DNA of 64,000 bases from an uncultured Sterolibacteriaceae bacterium (GCA_937888595.1 CALARK010000020.1:248001-312000); one strand, 5' to 3'; counted from the first letter of the stretch, positions 1-9,171 are shown. Notes: generated from the sequence alone by a model not told the origin. Made by a program: numbers and translations.

Positions 1-2
1 AT

Positions 3-131
3 GCCTGCGCCCTCAGCGTGCTGACCCACGACCCCGGTCTGACGCCGGCGCAGGTCCGCGAGCGCTTGTCCGTGCATGAGGAGATCGTGCATACGACCAT
101 CGAGATACAGCTTTGCCCAAAGGGCGAATAG
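3..131 (+). CDS. C-terminal fragment of DmeF-like cation diffusion facilitator
   Basis: The window opens inside this gene; only the last 42 codons and a TAG stop are visible. The translation contains ACALSVLTHDPGLTP and then VHEEIVHTTIEIQ, which fits the cytoplasmic C-terminal domain of CDF (cation efflux) proteins of the DmeF type, where this beta-strand/helix unit mediates dimerisation and metal sensing. Such transporters export divalent metals (Co, Ni, Zn) across the inner membrane by proton antiport. Its position beside two heavy-metal efflux clusters agrees with that role. The family call rests on a short tail, so the substrate is not determined, and the N-terminal membrane part lies outside the window. 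Confidence 0.65.
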   Translation, partial: ACALSVLTHDPGLTPAQVRERLSVHEEIVHTTIEIQLCPKGE

Positions 132-189
132 CTTGTGTTCTCTGCAATCGATCTTGGTTGCCCCGCAGTTCAATCATGCCCAATAGCCG

Positions 190-308
190 GTGCTGCTGTG
201 GGCCAATGACTTCCGGCGGTCTTCTGGGTGGCGGTGATCCCTGCCTTTCTTGCCGTGGCACTGCTGTTGCTCGGCGTGAGGGAAGCTGTCGCGAAAAAGC
301 AGCCCTAG
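190..308 (+). pseudogene. Frameshifted C-terminal remnant of an MFS transporter
   Basis: Two short frames read as one family when joined. LLWANDFR (about 193-216) is followed, after a one-base frame slip near 216, by AVFWVAVIPAFLAVALLLLG (216-278) and VRE, ending at a TAG at 306-308. The combination resembles the cytoplasmic loop and next membrane helix of major facilitator superfamily permeases. There is no start codon, most of the protein is missing, and the frame is broken, so this is a decayed fragment. It sits between the CDF tail and the sensor kinase, suggesting past rearrangement at this edge of the metal-resistance region. Confidence 0.5.
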
Positions 309-322
309 TCCGCTGCGCGTAA

Positions 323-1732
323 TTATCCGGCTGACGAACCGGATCCAGTCGGTATCAGCAAGGTGAACCGGGTCAGTTGTTCGCCGGAAGAAACGGCGAT
401 GTCTCCGCCGTGGGCGCGGAGAATCGAGCGGGTAATGGCCAATCCCAGGCCCGCACCTTCCGTTGTCCGGTGCCGGGCGCTGTCTGCGCGATAGAAGCGG
501 TCGAACAGCCGCTCCAGATGCTCGGGCGGGATGGCGGTTCCTGAATTCTCGACGGCCAGACGGATTTCTCCGCGCCCATCGTCATGAACCCGGATCGCGA
601 TGCTGCCATCGTCCGGGGTGTGGCGAATGGCATTGGACAGGAGATTGCTGATGGCACGCCGCAGCATCAAGCGGTCGCCCGTGGCGAGGCCATTTCCCGA
701 TACGGACAGTTGCAAACGTTTTTCCTCGGCCAGGATTTCGTAATACTCCAGAAGGCCGCGAACCTCTTCGGCCAGGTCAACGGAATCAAGATTGGGAATG
801 ACCTGATTGTTGTCGGCCTTGGCCAGGAAGAGCATGTCGGAAATCATGCGCGACAGGCGTTCGAACTCCTCGGCGTTGGATGCCAGCACATCGCGATATT
901 CGTCGGCTGTACGGACCTTCGAAAGGGTCACCTGGGTCTGGGTGAGCAGGTTGCTGACCGGCGTTCGTAGCTCATGGGCGAGATCCGAGGAAAAGTCGGA
1001 AAGTCGCTGAAACGATTCCTCCAATCGGGAGAGCATGCCGTTCAGGGTATCGGTAAGTTCGGCGAGTTCCCGGGGAATGGCCTCGGTTGGCAAGCGGGTG
1101 TGAAGCCTGCTCGCGGTAATGGCTGCTGCCTGCCGTTTGATGGTTTGCAAGGGCGACAGGCCGCGGCGGGCGACGAACCATCCAAGCATGCCCATCGCGA
1201 GGGTCGCCGCGGCCATGAACGTCCACAAGGTCTGCCGAAACGATTGCATGAAATGCTCGTGGTGGCTGATCTCGGTGGCAATTTCCACGATCAGCGTGGC
1301 CCCCGCCTCGGCTGTCGCAGCGGAAGCCACGATGCCACGCATGGACAGGCCGGTGCTGGCAATCCATTTGACGGGTCGGCCACTTGCGGCCGGCCCGGAC
1401 TTCGATAGCGCAGGGGAGAAGGCGTTCATGTCATTCGTGAAAATGGCTCGCCCATCCGTTGCCAGAATGGCTACTGCAAGTCCATGGTGCCCTGTCAGGG
1501 CATCATCCAGTTCCCGGGCCAATGCCTCGTTCGGCCATGGACCCTTCGAACGTTCCAGGATGTGGCGAACGAGTTCCATCTTGCCCGACAGAAGTTCCAT
1601 GTCCTGTTCCTCGAAATGCCTTTCCACGGCATTGCCGATCAGGAGGCCGAGCAGAAACAGGACCAGCGCCGAGGCCAGCGCGAACAGCAGGGTCAGCCGC
1701 AGTGTGAGCGAGGGGCCGTGTCGTGCCGTCAA
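323..1732 (-). CDS. cusS: Heavy-metal sensor histidine kinase (CusS/CopS family)
   Basis: A 469-residue inner-membrane sensor kinase of the CusS/CopS/IrlS family, which detects periplasmic copper or silver and phosphorylates its partner regulator. A first membrane helix (about 13-33) and a second (about 171-187) flank a periplasmic domain of roughly 135 residues. A HAMP segment follows, then the H-box with LAHELRTPVS (phosphorylated His at 253), an N-box LLSNAIRHTP and a G-box GAGLGLAI. The start is TTG at 1732, overlapping the stop of the upstream regulator gene by three bases (TTGA), so translation is probably coupled. No in-frame ATG precedes the first membrane helix. Copper/silver is inferred from family and from the boxes at the adjacent efflux operon. 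Confidence 0.9.
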   Translation of the reverse strand: MTARHGPSLTLRLTLLFALASALVLFLLGLLIGNAVERHFEEQDMELLSGKMELVRHILERSKGPWPNEALARELDDALTGHHGLAVAILATDGRAIFTNDMNAFSPALSKSGPAASGRPVKWIASTGLSMRGIVASAATAEAGATLIVEIATEISHHEHFMQSFRQTLWTFMAAATLAMGMLGWFVARRGLSPLQTIKRQAAAITASRLHTRLPTEAIPRELAELTDTLNGMLSRLEESFQRLSDFSSDLAHELRTPVSNLLTQTQVTLSKVRTADEYRDVLASNAEEFERLSRMISDMLFLAKADNNQVIPNLDSVDLAEEVRGLLEYYEILAEEKRLQLSVSGNGLATGDRLMLRRAISNLLSNAIRHTPDDGSIAIRVHDDGRGEIRLAVENSGTAIPPEHLERLFDRFYRADSARHRTTEGAGLGLAITRSILRAHGGDIAVSSGEQLTRFTLLIPTGSGSSAG

Positions 1733-2406
1733 TCGGCCACCTCCAGCACGTAACCCATGCCGCGCACCGTCCTGATCAGCTTGGGCTCGAAGCCCTCGTC
1801 GACCTTGAGCCGCAGGCGCTTGATCGCCACTTCGATGACGTTGGTGTCGCTGTCGAAGTTCATATCCCAGACCTGGGAAGCGATCAGGGAGCGCGGCAGC
1901 ACCTCGCCCTGCCGACGCAACAGCAACTCGAGCAAGGCGAATTCCTTCGCCGTCAGGTCGATGCGCTTGCCGGCGCGGGTAACACGCCGCCGCAGGAGAT
2001 CGAGTTCGAGATCGGCCGCGCGCAGAAACTCGGATTCCTTCGACTTGCCGCCGCGCCTCAGCAGGGTGCGGACGCGCGCCAGCAGCTCGGAAAACGCGAA
2101 CGGCTTCACCAGATAGTCGTCCGCGCCCAGTTCCAGTCCCTTGACACGATCATCCACCTGATCACGCGCGGTCAGGAACAGGACGGGCATGTCCTTGCCG
2201 GCACGCCGAATGCCCTGCAACACCTGCCAGCCATCGATGCCCGGCAGCATGACATCGAGGATGGCCAGGTCATAGGCTTCGCTCAGGACAAGATGCAGTC
2301 CGTCAAGACCGTTGGCCGACAAATCGACGACAAAGCCCGCCTCATCCAGGCCCTGCTTCAAATAGGTTCCCGTTTTCGGTTCGTCTTCCACGACCAGAAT
2401 CTTCAT
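1729..2406 (-). CDS. cusR: Heavy-metal response regulator (CusR/CopR family)
   Basis: A 225-residue OmpR/PhoB-type response regulator. The receiver domain begins MKILVVEDEP and carries the phospho-acceptor aspartate in LAILDVMLPG and the conserved lysine in DDYLVKPF. The C-terminal winged helix ends with IRTVRGMGYVLE. I place the start at the ATG at 2404-2406 because GGAGAAGG lies just upstream at good spacing; an ATG 36 bases earlier lacks this. It forms an operon with the kinase and is divergent from the efflux operon. A palindrome at 2472-2489 in the shared intergenic region is the likely binding site. CusR/CopR-type regulators activate copper/silver efflux genes; metal identity here is inferred. 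Confidence 0.92.
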   Translation of the reverse strand: MKILVVEDEPKTGTYLKQGLDEAGFVVDLSANGLDGLHLVLSEAYDLAILDVMLPGIDGWQVLQGIRRAGKDMPVLFLTARDQVDDRVKGLELGADDYLVKPFAFSELLARVRTLLRRGGKSKESEFLRAADLELDLLRRRVTRAGKRIDLTAKEFALLELLLRRQGEVLPRSLIASQVWDMNFDSDTNVIEVAIKRLRLKVDEGFEPKLIRTVRGMGYVLEVAD

Positions 2407-2471
2407 CGCCTTCTCCATCACCCGCGAGCATCGATGGTGCATTTTCCGCCGTAAGCACGCGCATGCATCCA

Positions 2472-2489
2472 GATTACAGAAATGTAATC
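2472..2489. promoter_or_regulatory. CopR/CusR-like operator of the efflux operon
   Basis: The palindrome GATTACA-GAAA-TGTAATC has perfect 7-base arms around four bases. It lies between the divergent cusR and TolC genes. A near copy occurs at 9154-9171 before the DUF411 gene, with the same 32-base distance to a -10-like hexamer (CAAGAT at 2522-2527 here). It resembles the dyad boxes bound by CopR/CusR-type regulators. Confidence 0.75.
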
Positions 2490-2565
2490 CGCCGGTCAGC
2501 TTGTCGTTGGTCAGGCGCAGTCAAGATAACGGCCAATCCAACAATCTTGAGCAAGGACGGCGATC

Positions 2566-3774
2566 TTGAAGCTGCTGCATCTAGCGAGGTTTTGCGTGGG
2601 GGGACTTCTCCTGGGGGCCCTGCCCCTCCGTGCATGGGCCGACACGACCCTGCGCGAGGCACTGGATCGCGCCTGGGAACGCGCGACGCAAGTCCGGGTC
2701 GCCGAAGCCCGGCGGGGCGAAGCCGAGGCCAGCCAGGTGATCGCCGACAGTTGGCTGCCGGAACCGCCATCCATCGGCCTGGCGGAAAAGAACGACCGCC
2801 TCAACAAGAACAACGGAAATCGTGAACGCGAAATCGAACTGGCCATGCCGCTCTGGCTTCCGGGACAACGCGATGCGCGCCAGGCATTCGCCACCAAGGA
2901 TGCGGCCGATGCGGAGGCCGCAGTCGCTGCGGCACGCCTGGCGATTGCCGGCGACCTGCGGGCAACGATCTGGAATGTGGCGACGGCCCGATCGGAACAG
3001 GAGATCGCACGCGAACGCCTGATGACGGCGCAGAAACTCGAGGCCGACATCGCCCGGCGCGAGAAAGCCGGCGACCTGGCGCGCACCGACTTGCTGCTCA
3101 CGCAAGAGGAAGCGCTGGCCGCGAAGAATGCGCTGACCGAGGCTGGAACGCGCGAACGGCAGGCTTGGGAGCGGTATCGGGTACTGACCGGCCTGGATCG
3201 CCTGCCGACCTCGATCGAGGAGACGGTCGCGCCAGCGACAACGGTCGAGCATCCGCGCCTGCGTCTGGCACACGCCGCCGTGGAGCGGGCGCACGCCGAA
3301 ATGCAGGTGGCGCGCGAGGACCGGCGCAATCCGCCCGAACTCAGCATCGGCATGCTGCGCGCGCGGGATGCTTTCGACGGTCCCGAGAACAATACCGTGC
3401 GGATCGGCATCCGCATTCCCTTCGCGAGCGAGGCCCGCAATGCACCGAAGATCGCCGCTGCCAACTCGGGATTGATTCGCGCCGAAGCCGAATATCGCCA
3501 GGTGGCGGCCGAGGTGAATTCCGAACAGCGCGAAGCGCAGGCCGCACTGGATAGCGCCGAAGCGGTTTACCAGTCCGCTCAGGCCCGTGCCGGGCTGGCG
3601 TCGGAGCGTCAGGCGCTACAGGAAAAGGCGTTGGCACTGGGCGAGTTGGGGCTGGCGGAATTCATGCGCGTGCGCGCCGCCGCCAACGAGGCACGGCTCG
3701 AACTGTTACGCGCGACGCATGCGCTGGCCGCCGCCCGTGCCCGGATCAATCAAGCGAGAGGAATCCTGCCGTGA
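2566..3774 (+). CDS. TolC-family outer membrane efflux protein (CusC/CzcC-like)
   Basis: A 402-residue outer membrane factor of the TolC superfamily, the exit duct of a three-part heavy-metal RND pump. A signal peptide (about 1-25, ending RAWAD) precedes two halves rich in long alanine/glutamate/arginine helices typical of the periplasmic tunnel. The start is TTG at 2566, supported by AAGGA eight bases upstream; the next genes follow without gaps. It is the first gene of an operon with a periplasmic protein, an adaptor and an RND pump, preceded by a CopR-like box. At about 400 residues it is typical for CzcC-like members. It shares family but little visible sequence with the czcC copy at 11023. 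Confidence 0.85.
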   Translation: MKLLHLARFCVGGLLLGALPLRAWADTTLREALDRAWERATQVRVAEARRGEAEASQVIADSWLPEPPSIGLAEKNDRLNKNNGNREREIELAMPLWLPGQRDARQAFATKDAADAEAAVAAARLAIAGDLRATIWNVATARSEQEIARERLMTAQKLEADIARREKAGDLARTDLLLTQEEALAAKNALTEAGTRERQAWERYRVLTGLDRLPTSIEETVAPATTVEHPRLRLAHAAVERAHAEMQVAREDRRNPPELSIGMLRARDAFDGPENNTVRIGIRIPFASEARNAPKIAAANSGLIRAEAEYRQVAAEVNSEQREAQAALDSAEAVYQSAQARAGLASERQALQEKALALGELGLAEFMRVRAAANEARLELLRATHALAAARARINQARGILP

Positions 3775-4352
3775 GTGCGCAAATCAAACGAATCGTTGTC
3801 GCCCTGAGCGTTGTCGTCTTTGGGACGCTGGGTAGAACCGGCGCCAGCGCGCACGGCGGCGAGGATCACGACGACGAAGCCAAAGCTCCCGCGCCGACCG
3901 TTGCCCTGGCACCGCGTGCCGTTGCGCAGAGCGAGGAGTTCGAACTGGTCGCCGCGCTGGAGGAGGTAAAGCCGGAGGGTAAGCGACTGAGCCTGACTCT
4001 GGACCGTTTTGCCACCAACGAGCCGATCGTCGGGGCCAAGATCGAAGTCGAACAAGGCGGGCAGAACATGGCCGCGAAGGAAACCAGCCCCGGTGTCTAC
4101 AGGGTGCCGTTTGATATGCCGACAAACGTCGCTCCCGGAACAAAGCTGCCGCTGACGATTTCCATTGAAGCCGGTGATAGCGCCGATCTGCTGACAGCGA
4201 CGCTGGACCTCCCTGCACCGCCAGACAGTGCGCTCGCCCACACTCATGGCCGCGGCGAAATCGTCATTTGGTTTTCCGGCGCGGCGCTTGGGCTGGCGGC
4301 CGTAGCGCTGCTGATCGTTCGTCGCCGTCGTCAGAAACTGGGAGTGAAGTAA
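3771..4352 (+). CDS. His-rich periplasmic protein with C-terminal membrane anchor
   Basis: A 193-residue protein starting at GTG 3771 inside the stop of the TolC gene (GTGA overlap). A signal peptide (1-27) is followed by HGGEDHDDE, a likely metal-binding cluster. A beta-rich middle region (about 50-150) looks like the immunoglobulin-like N-terminal domain of some RND adaptors. A histidine pair (HTH) and one membrane helix (about 168-184) ending in RRRR close the protein. It sits between the outer membrane factor and adaptor genes, overlapping both, so it is probably an accessory subunit or periplasmic metal chaperone for this pump. I do not recognise a named family. Confidence 0.75.
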   Translation: MSAQIKRIVVALSVVVFGTLGRTGASAHGGEDHDDEAKAPAPTVALAPRAVAQSEEFELVAALEEVKPEGKRLSLTLDRFATNEPIVGAKIEVEQGGQNMAAKETSPGVYRVPFDMPTNVAPGTKLPLTISIEAGDSADLLTATLDLPAPPDSALAHTHGRGEIVIWFSGAALGLAAVALLIVRRRRQKLGVK

Positions 4353-5494
4353 TGGTGCCGAGAATATCGCGCTTGACCACCATCCTGCTGGCGCTGGCCG
4401 CCGCCAATGTCCTTGCCCATGGCGGCGAGGATCATGGCGATGAACCGGCCAAGCCTGCGCTGCAACCGCCCGCAGGGGCAGCAATGTCCTCCGTCCAGGA
4501 GGGGCCGCAACGCCTGGCCGACGGCAGCCTGTTCGTGCCCAAGTCCGTGCAGCGGCGACTCGGCATCCGCACCGTCCAGGTCCGCACCGGCGAACTGGCG
4601 GCCGGCATCGAACTCAACGGCACCGTCATTGCCGACCCGGAAACCAGCGGCCGCGTGCAGGCACCCTTTGCCGGCAGCATCCAGCCCGGTCCCAAGGGCA
4701 TGCCGGTCGGGGGGCGGAAAGTCGTCAAGGGCGAGGTGCTGGGCTATCTACGGCCAGTGGCCAGCGCCATCGAACAAGGTAACCAGAAGGCGCAGTTGGC
4801 CGAACTGGAGGCGCAACTCGCCATCACCGACCAACGGGTGAAACGCTACGAACAACTCGAAGGCGCCGTGCCGCAGAAGGAAATCGAGGCGGCGCGAATC
4901 GAACGCGCCGCGCTCCAGCGACGTCGTTCCTTCGTCGCCGCCAGCGTGGACAGCGCGGAACCGCTGCGTGCTCCAGCCACCGGCGTGATCAGCGCCTCGC
5001 ATCACCTGGTGGCCGGACAGATCGTCGATGCCCGCGAGATCCTCTTCGAGATCGTCGATCCTTCACGCCTGGCGGTCGAAGCGCTGGCTTACGATCCCGG
5101 AATTGCCGGCTCTCTCAAGTCGGCCAGCGCCCTGGCCGGAGACATCGCGCTGGAGTTGAAATTCGTCGGTGCCGGCCGGCAATTGCGCGAACAGGCACTG
5201 CCCCTGCTGTTCCGTATCGTCAAGCCGGATGCATCGATCGCCGTCGGACAAGCGGTCAAGGTCGTGGTGCGTACTGCGCGGGGAATCAAGGGGGAGGCCG
5301 TATCGCGCCAGGCCCTGGGAAAAGTCGGCGCTGGCGAGACGGCGGTGTGGGTGCATGCCGAAGCCGAACGCTTCGTCGCACGGAAGGTGCGCACCCAGCC
5401 ACTCGATGCCGCTAACGTGGCGGTGGTCGATGGCCTGCATGATGGCGACCGCGTCGTCACCGAGGGTGCCAGCCTGCTCTTACAGGTGCGCTGA
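4352..5494 (+). CDS. RND efflux periplasmic adaptor (membrane fusion protein, CusB/CzcB-like)
   Basis: A 380-residue adaptor linking the inner-membrane pump to the TolC duct. The ATG at 4352 overlaps the previous stop (TAATG). After a signal peptide, HGGEDHGDE suggests metal binding. A barrel-sandwich segment (about 85-140), a short coiled-coil hairpin (about 140-200, including QLAELEAQLAITDQRVKR), the second half of the lipoyl-like fold and a C-terminal membrane-proximal domain follow. Residues 324-331 (KVGAGETA) are encoded by a copy of the dispersed 24-bp repeat at 5321-5344. The order TolC-accessory-adaptor-pump is typical of HME-RND operons. Confidence 0.88.
   Translation: MVPRISRLTTILLALAAANVLAHGGEDHGDEPAKPALQPPAGAAMSSVQEGPQRLADGSLFVPKSVQRRLGIRTVQVRTGELAAGIELNGTVIADPETSGRVQAPFAGSIQPGPKGMPVGGRKVVKGEVLGYLRPVASAIEQGNQKAQLAELEAQLAITDQRVKRYEQLEGAVPQKEIEAARIERAALQRRRSFVAASVDSAEPLRAPATGVISASHHLVAGQIVDAREILFEIVDPSRLAVEALAYDPGIAGSLKSASALAGDIALELKFVGAGRQLREQALPLLFRIVKPDASIAVGQAVKVVVRTARGIKGEAVSRQALGKVGAGETAVWVHAEAERFVARKVRTQPLDAANVAVVDGLHDGDRVVTEGASLLLQVR
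5321..5344 (+). repeat. Dispersed 24-bp repeat, copy 1 (inside adaptor gene)
   Basis: Begins AAAGTCGGCGCTGG and ends GACGGCG, with A in the GAGAC position. It is in frame with the host gene and encodes KVGAGETA. See the finding on the repeat family. Confidence 0.85.
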
Positions 5495-5496
5495 CC

Positions 5497-8400
5497 ATGT
5501 TCGATTTCATCATCCACGCGAGCCTCAGGCAGCGGCTGCTGGTGTTGGGTGCCGCGCTGCTGTTGATGATTTACGGGGCGCTCACCCTGCGCCAGATGCC
5601 GGTCGATGTCTTTCCCGACCTGAACAAGCCGACGGTCACCCTGATGACCGAGGCCGGCGGCATGGCCCCGGAGGAAGTCGAACAACTCGTGACCTTTCCG
5701 ATCGAATCGGGCATGAACGGCATGCCGGGCGTGACCCGTGTGCGCTCGATCTCCGGCATCGGCCTGTCGATCGTCTATGTCGAGTTCGAATGGGGTTCCG
5801 ACATCTACCGCAACCGCCAGCAGATCGCAGAACGCCTGAATCTGGTGCGCGAACAGTTGCCTGCCGGCATCGTGCCGCAGATGGGGCCGATCTCATCGAT
5901 CATGGGTGAGATTCTGCTCATCGCGATCCCTGCCGATCCGGACAAGGCCAGCCCGATGGTGGTCCGCGAATACGCCGACTGGGTGATGCGGCCGCGCCTC
6001 TTGACCATTCCCGGCGTGGCCCAGGTGATCCCCATCGGCGGCGAGGTACGGCAATATCGCGTCGAGCCGAAGCCGGCCCAGTTGCAGGCTCTCGGCATCG
6101 AACGCGAAAAACTCGATGCCGCGTTGCGCGATTTCGGTGCGAACACCAGCGGCGGCTTTCTCGAAGCACATGGGCGCGAATTCCTGATCCGCGCCATCGG
6201 CCGCACCAGCCGCGTCGAGGATCTGCAAAACCTGGTCGTCGCCGTCAAGAACAGCCAGCCGGTACTGCTCAAGCAGTTGGCCGACGTCCGGCTGGTGCCG
6301 GCCATCAAGCGCGGCGACGGCAGCTATCAGGGCAAGCCGGCCGTGATCCTGTCGGTCCAGAAGCAGCCGTCCGCCGACAGCGTGACGTTGACCCGCGAAG
6401 TCGAAAAGACCGTGGCCGACCTGGCGAAGAGCCGGCCGCCCGGCGTTGCCGAGCCCGCCTTCCTATTCAAGCAGGCCGATTTCATCGAGCACTCGGTGAC
6501 CAACGTCGAGGAGGCCTTGCGCGACGGCGCGCTCATGGTCGCGGTGATCCTCTTCCTGTTCCTGCTCAACGTGCGCACCACGGTGATCTCGCTGATAGCG
6601 ATTCCGGTCTCCCTGCTGGTGACGGCGCTGGTGTTCCATTACTTCGGCCTGTCGATCAATACCATGACGCTGGGCGGTCTGGCGATCGCCATCGGCGAAC
6701 TTGTCGATGATGCGGTCGTCGGCGTTGAGAACGTGTTGCGCCGCCTCAAGATGAATCGGACCGAGTCTTCTCCGCGACCGGTGATCGAGGTGATCACGGC
6801 GGCGACGCTGGAAGTGCGCTCCGCGATTGTCTATGCGACGGTAATCATCGTCCTGGTGTTCGTGCCGCTCTTCGTCCTGCCCGGCATCGAGGGGCGCTTG
6901 TTTACGCCGCTGGGCATCGCCTACATCGTCTCGATCCTCGCCAGCATGATCGTTTCGGTGACGCTGACGCCGGTGATGGCTTATTACCTGTTGCCGCGGA
7001 TGAAGCAGTTGCACGCGGGCGACAGCCCCCTGGTCATCTGGCTCAAGCGCCAGGATGCGCGCCTCCTCCACTGGTCGTTCGCCCATGCGCGCACACTGCT
7101 GGCCGTCGCGCTGGCCGCCGTCGTGCTGGTCGGTGCCAGCGTGCCCTTCTTTCCGCGCTCCTTCCTGCCGCCCTTCAACGAAGGCACGCTGACCGTCAAC
7201 GTGCTGCTCAATCCCGGCACGTCCCTGGCTGAATCGAATCGAATCGGCACCCTGGCAGAGGAACTCATCCAGCAGGTTCCCGAGGTGACCCAGGTCGGCC
7301 GGCGCACCGGGCGCGCCGAACTCGACGAGCATGCCGAGGGGGTGCATTACACCGAGATGGACGTCGATCTCAAGGCGTCGGCTCGCAGCCGCAATGCGAT
7401 CATCGCCGACATCCGCCAACGCCTCGCGACGCTGCCGGCCGCCTCCAACGTCGGGCAGCCGATCTCGCATCGTCTCGACCATCTGCTCTCCGGTGTCCGC
7501 GCGCAGATCGCGCTGAAGATCTACGGCGACGATCTGGACACGCTGCGCGGATTGGCGGGCGGCCTGCGGGAGCGCCTGGCCCGCGTTCCAGGCATCACCG
7601 ATTTGCAGATCGAGAAGCAGGTGCTGATTCCACAGGTCAAGATCCGTCTCGATTACGCCGAGGCCGCACGCTACGGCGTCGCCCCCGGGACGCTGCTGCG
7701 CAGCCTGCAACAGATGGTCGAGGGCGAACGCATCACGCAGATCATCGAGGGAAATCGGCGCTTCGACTTGCTGGTGCGCCTGCCGGAAGACGCCCGCGGG
7801 CCACAGGCACTGGCCAGTCTGCTGATCGAAACGCCGAGCGGCTTCGTGCCCCTGTCGAAGATCGCCCGCGTCGAGGAGAGTGACGGACCGAACCAGGTCA
7901 GCCGCGAGAATTCACGGCGGCGCATTGTGCTTTCCGCCAATACGGATGGCCGCGACCTGTCGCAGGTGATTGCCGACATCCGCACCGAACTCGCGGCGAA
8001 GCCCTTGCCGGAAGGCTACTTCACAGCACTGGAAGGCCAGTTCCAGGCTCAGGAGCAGGCGGCCCGCCTGATCACCTTGCTGGCGCTGATTTCGCTGACG
8101 ATGATCTTCATGGTGCTCTACAGCCGCTATCGCTCGGCGAAGCTGACCTTCATCATCATGGGCAACATTCCCCTGGCACTCGTGGGCAGCGTGATTGCGC
8201 TGTGGATTTCCGGCCAGCCGCTATCGGTGGCGGCACTGGTGGGCTTCATCACCCTGACCGGCATCGCCACGCGCAACGGGATTCTGAAAATCAGCCACTA
8301 CATCAACCTGTGTGCCTTCGAGGGCGAGACCTTCGGCCAGCACATGATCGTGCGTGGCTCGCTCGAACGCCTGACGCCGGTGCTGATGACCGCACTGGTG

Positions 8401-8601
8401 GCCGCCTTCGCGCTGCTGCCCCTGCTGATCTCGGCCGATGCCCCGGGCAAGGAGGTACTGCACCCGGTGGCCGTCGTCATCTTCGGCGGCCTTGTGAGTT
8501 CGACGCTGCTCGACACCGTGCTGACCCCGCTGATGTTCTGGCTGTGGGGGGAAAAACCGCTCAAGCGCCTGCTTGCCGACCATGACCAGGAAAGTTTCTG
8601 A
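5497..8601 (+). CDS. Heavy-metal efflux RND pump (HME family, CusA/CzcA-like)
   Basis: A 1034-residue inner-membrane proton/metal antiporter of the HME-RND family. One N-terminal helix, a large periplasmic porter domain, a six-helix bundle, a second porter domain and a final helix bundle give the usual 12-helix duplicated plan. The membrane motif GELVDDAVVGVEN (about 400-412) supplies the proton-relay acidic residues. I do not see the methionine triad context of CusA clearly, so the substrate is uncertain. The neighbouring CopRS-type regulators point to copper or silver, but this is inference. It follows its adaptor by two bases, completing the three-part pump. Confidence 0.9.
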   Translation: MFDFIIHASLRQRLLVLGAALLLMIYGALTLRQMPVDVFPDLNKPTVTLMTEAGGMAPEEVEQLVTFPIESGMNGMPGVTRVRSISGIGLSIVYVEFEWGSDIYRNRQQIAERLNLVREQLPAGIVPQMGPISSIMGEILLIAIPADPDKASPMVVREYADWVMRPRLLTIPGVAQVIPIGGEVRQYRVEPKPAQLQALGIEREKLDAALRDFGANTSGGFLEAHGREFLIRAIGRTSRVEDLQNLVVAVKNSQPVLLKQLADVRLVPAIKRGDGSYQGKPAVILSVQKQPSADSVTLTREVEKTVADLAKSRPPGVAEPAFLFKQADFIEHSVTNVEEALRDGALMVAVILFLFLLNVRTTVISLIAIPVSLLVTALVFHYFGLSINTMTLGGLAIAIGELVDDAVVGVENVLRRLKMNRTESSPRPVIEVITAATLEVRSAIVYATVIIVLVFVPLFVLPGIEGRLFTPLGIAYIVSILASMIVSVTLTPVMAYYLLPRMKQLHAGDSPLVIWLKRQDARLLHWSFAHARTLLAVALAAVVLVGASVPFFPRSFLPPFNEGTLTVNVLLNPGTSLAESNRIGTLAEELIQQVPEVTQVGRRTGRAELDEHAEGVHYTEMDVDLKASARSRNAIIADIRQRLATLPAASNVGQPISHRLDHLLSGVRAQIALKIYGDDLDTLRGLAGGLRERLARVPGITDLQIEKQVLIPQVKIRLDYAEAARYGVAPGTLLRSLQQMVEGERITQIIEGNRRFDLLVRLPEDARGPQALASLLIETPSGFVPLSKIARVEESDGPNQVSRENSRRRIVLSANTDGRDLSQVIADIRTELAAKPLPEGYFTALEGQFQAQEQAARLITLLALISLTMIFMVLYSRYRSAKLTFIIMGNIPLALVGSVIALWISGQPLSVAALVGFITLTGIATRNGILKISHYINLCAFEGETFGQHMIVRGSLERLTPVLMTALVAAFALLPLLISADAPGKEVLHPVAVVIFGGLVSSTLLDTVLTPLMFWLWGEKPLKRLLADHDQESF

Positions 8602-8634
8602 CCCGATGCATTGCCAACGACCAAGGAGAAAACC

Positions 8635-9114
8635 ATGATGTTTCGCAAGACCCTGATCGCGGCGGTAGCCGCTACCAGTCTTTTCGCCCTGTCCACCGGG
8701 AGCGCCCTCGCTCATTCGGACGAATACCTGGACACCCAGCAGACACCTAATGGCGGGCAACTGCGCATGGCCGGCATGTACCACTTCGAACTAGTGGTGT
8801 CCAAGGACAGCAAGCAGGCGAAGGAGAACCCCATCGTCGTCTATGTCACCGACCACGCAGGGATCAAGGTGCCGACAGCGGGGGCCAAGGGCACGGTGAC
8901 CCTTCTCGCCGGCAAGGCCAAGGCCACGGTCAATCTGGCGCCGGATGGCGACAACCGGCTAAAGGGGTCGGGCACCTATGCGTCGACGCCCGACATGAAG
9001 GCGGTGGTTTCGGTCACCTTGTCCGGAAAGGCCGCCGAGCAGGCGCGCTTCACGCCCTTGGCGAAAGCCGCCGTCATGGCGCAAGAGGGATACTCCGAAC
9101 ACATGAAGCACTGA
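8635..9114 (+). CDS. Periplasmic protein of unknown function downstream of HME-RND pump
   Basis: A 159-residue protein with a clear signal peptide (1-26, ending ALAHS). The start is the first of two ATGs at 8635, with AAGGAG seven bases upstream. The mature part begins HSDEYLDTQQTPNGGQLRMA and contains methionines and histidines, ending EHMKH, which suggests a soft-metal-binding periplasmic protein. It ends the pump operon, 33 bases after the pump stop. Similar small secreted proteins accompany metal RND operons in betaproteobacteria, but I cannot assign a named family. A role as periplasmic metal carrier or sensor is inference only. Confidence 0.75.
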   Translation: MMFRKTLIAAVAATSLFALSTGSALAHSDEYLDTQQTPNGGQLRMAGMYHFELVVSKDSKQAKENPIVVYVTDHAGIKVPTAGAKGTVTLLAGKAKATVNLAPDGDNRLKGSGTYASTPDMKAVVSVTLSGKAAEQARFTPLAKAAVMAQEGYSEHMKH

Positions 9115-9153
9115 TGGTCACCCCTGATCGATCGGGACACCTCCGAGGGCAAA

Positions 9154-9171
9154 GATGTCGGAAATGTAATC
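9154..9171. promoter_or_regulatory. Second CopR/CusR-like box, before the DUF411 gene
   Basis: GATGTCGGAAATGTAATC shares 14 of 18 positions with the box at 2472-2489; the right arm is intact and the left arm degenerate. Homology continues downstream (CGGTCAG and CGTTGG in both). A -10-like CATACT (9204-9209) stands at the same 32-base distance, so both promoters are probably controlled by the same regulator. Confidence 0.65.
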
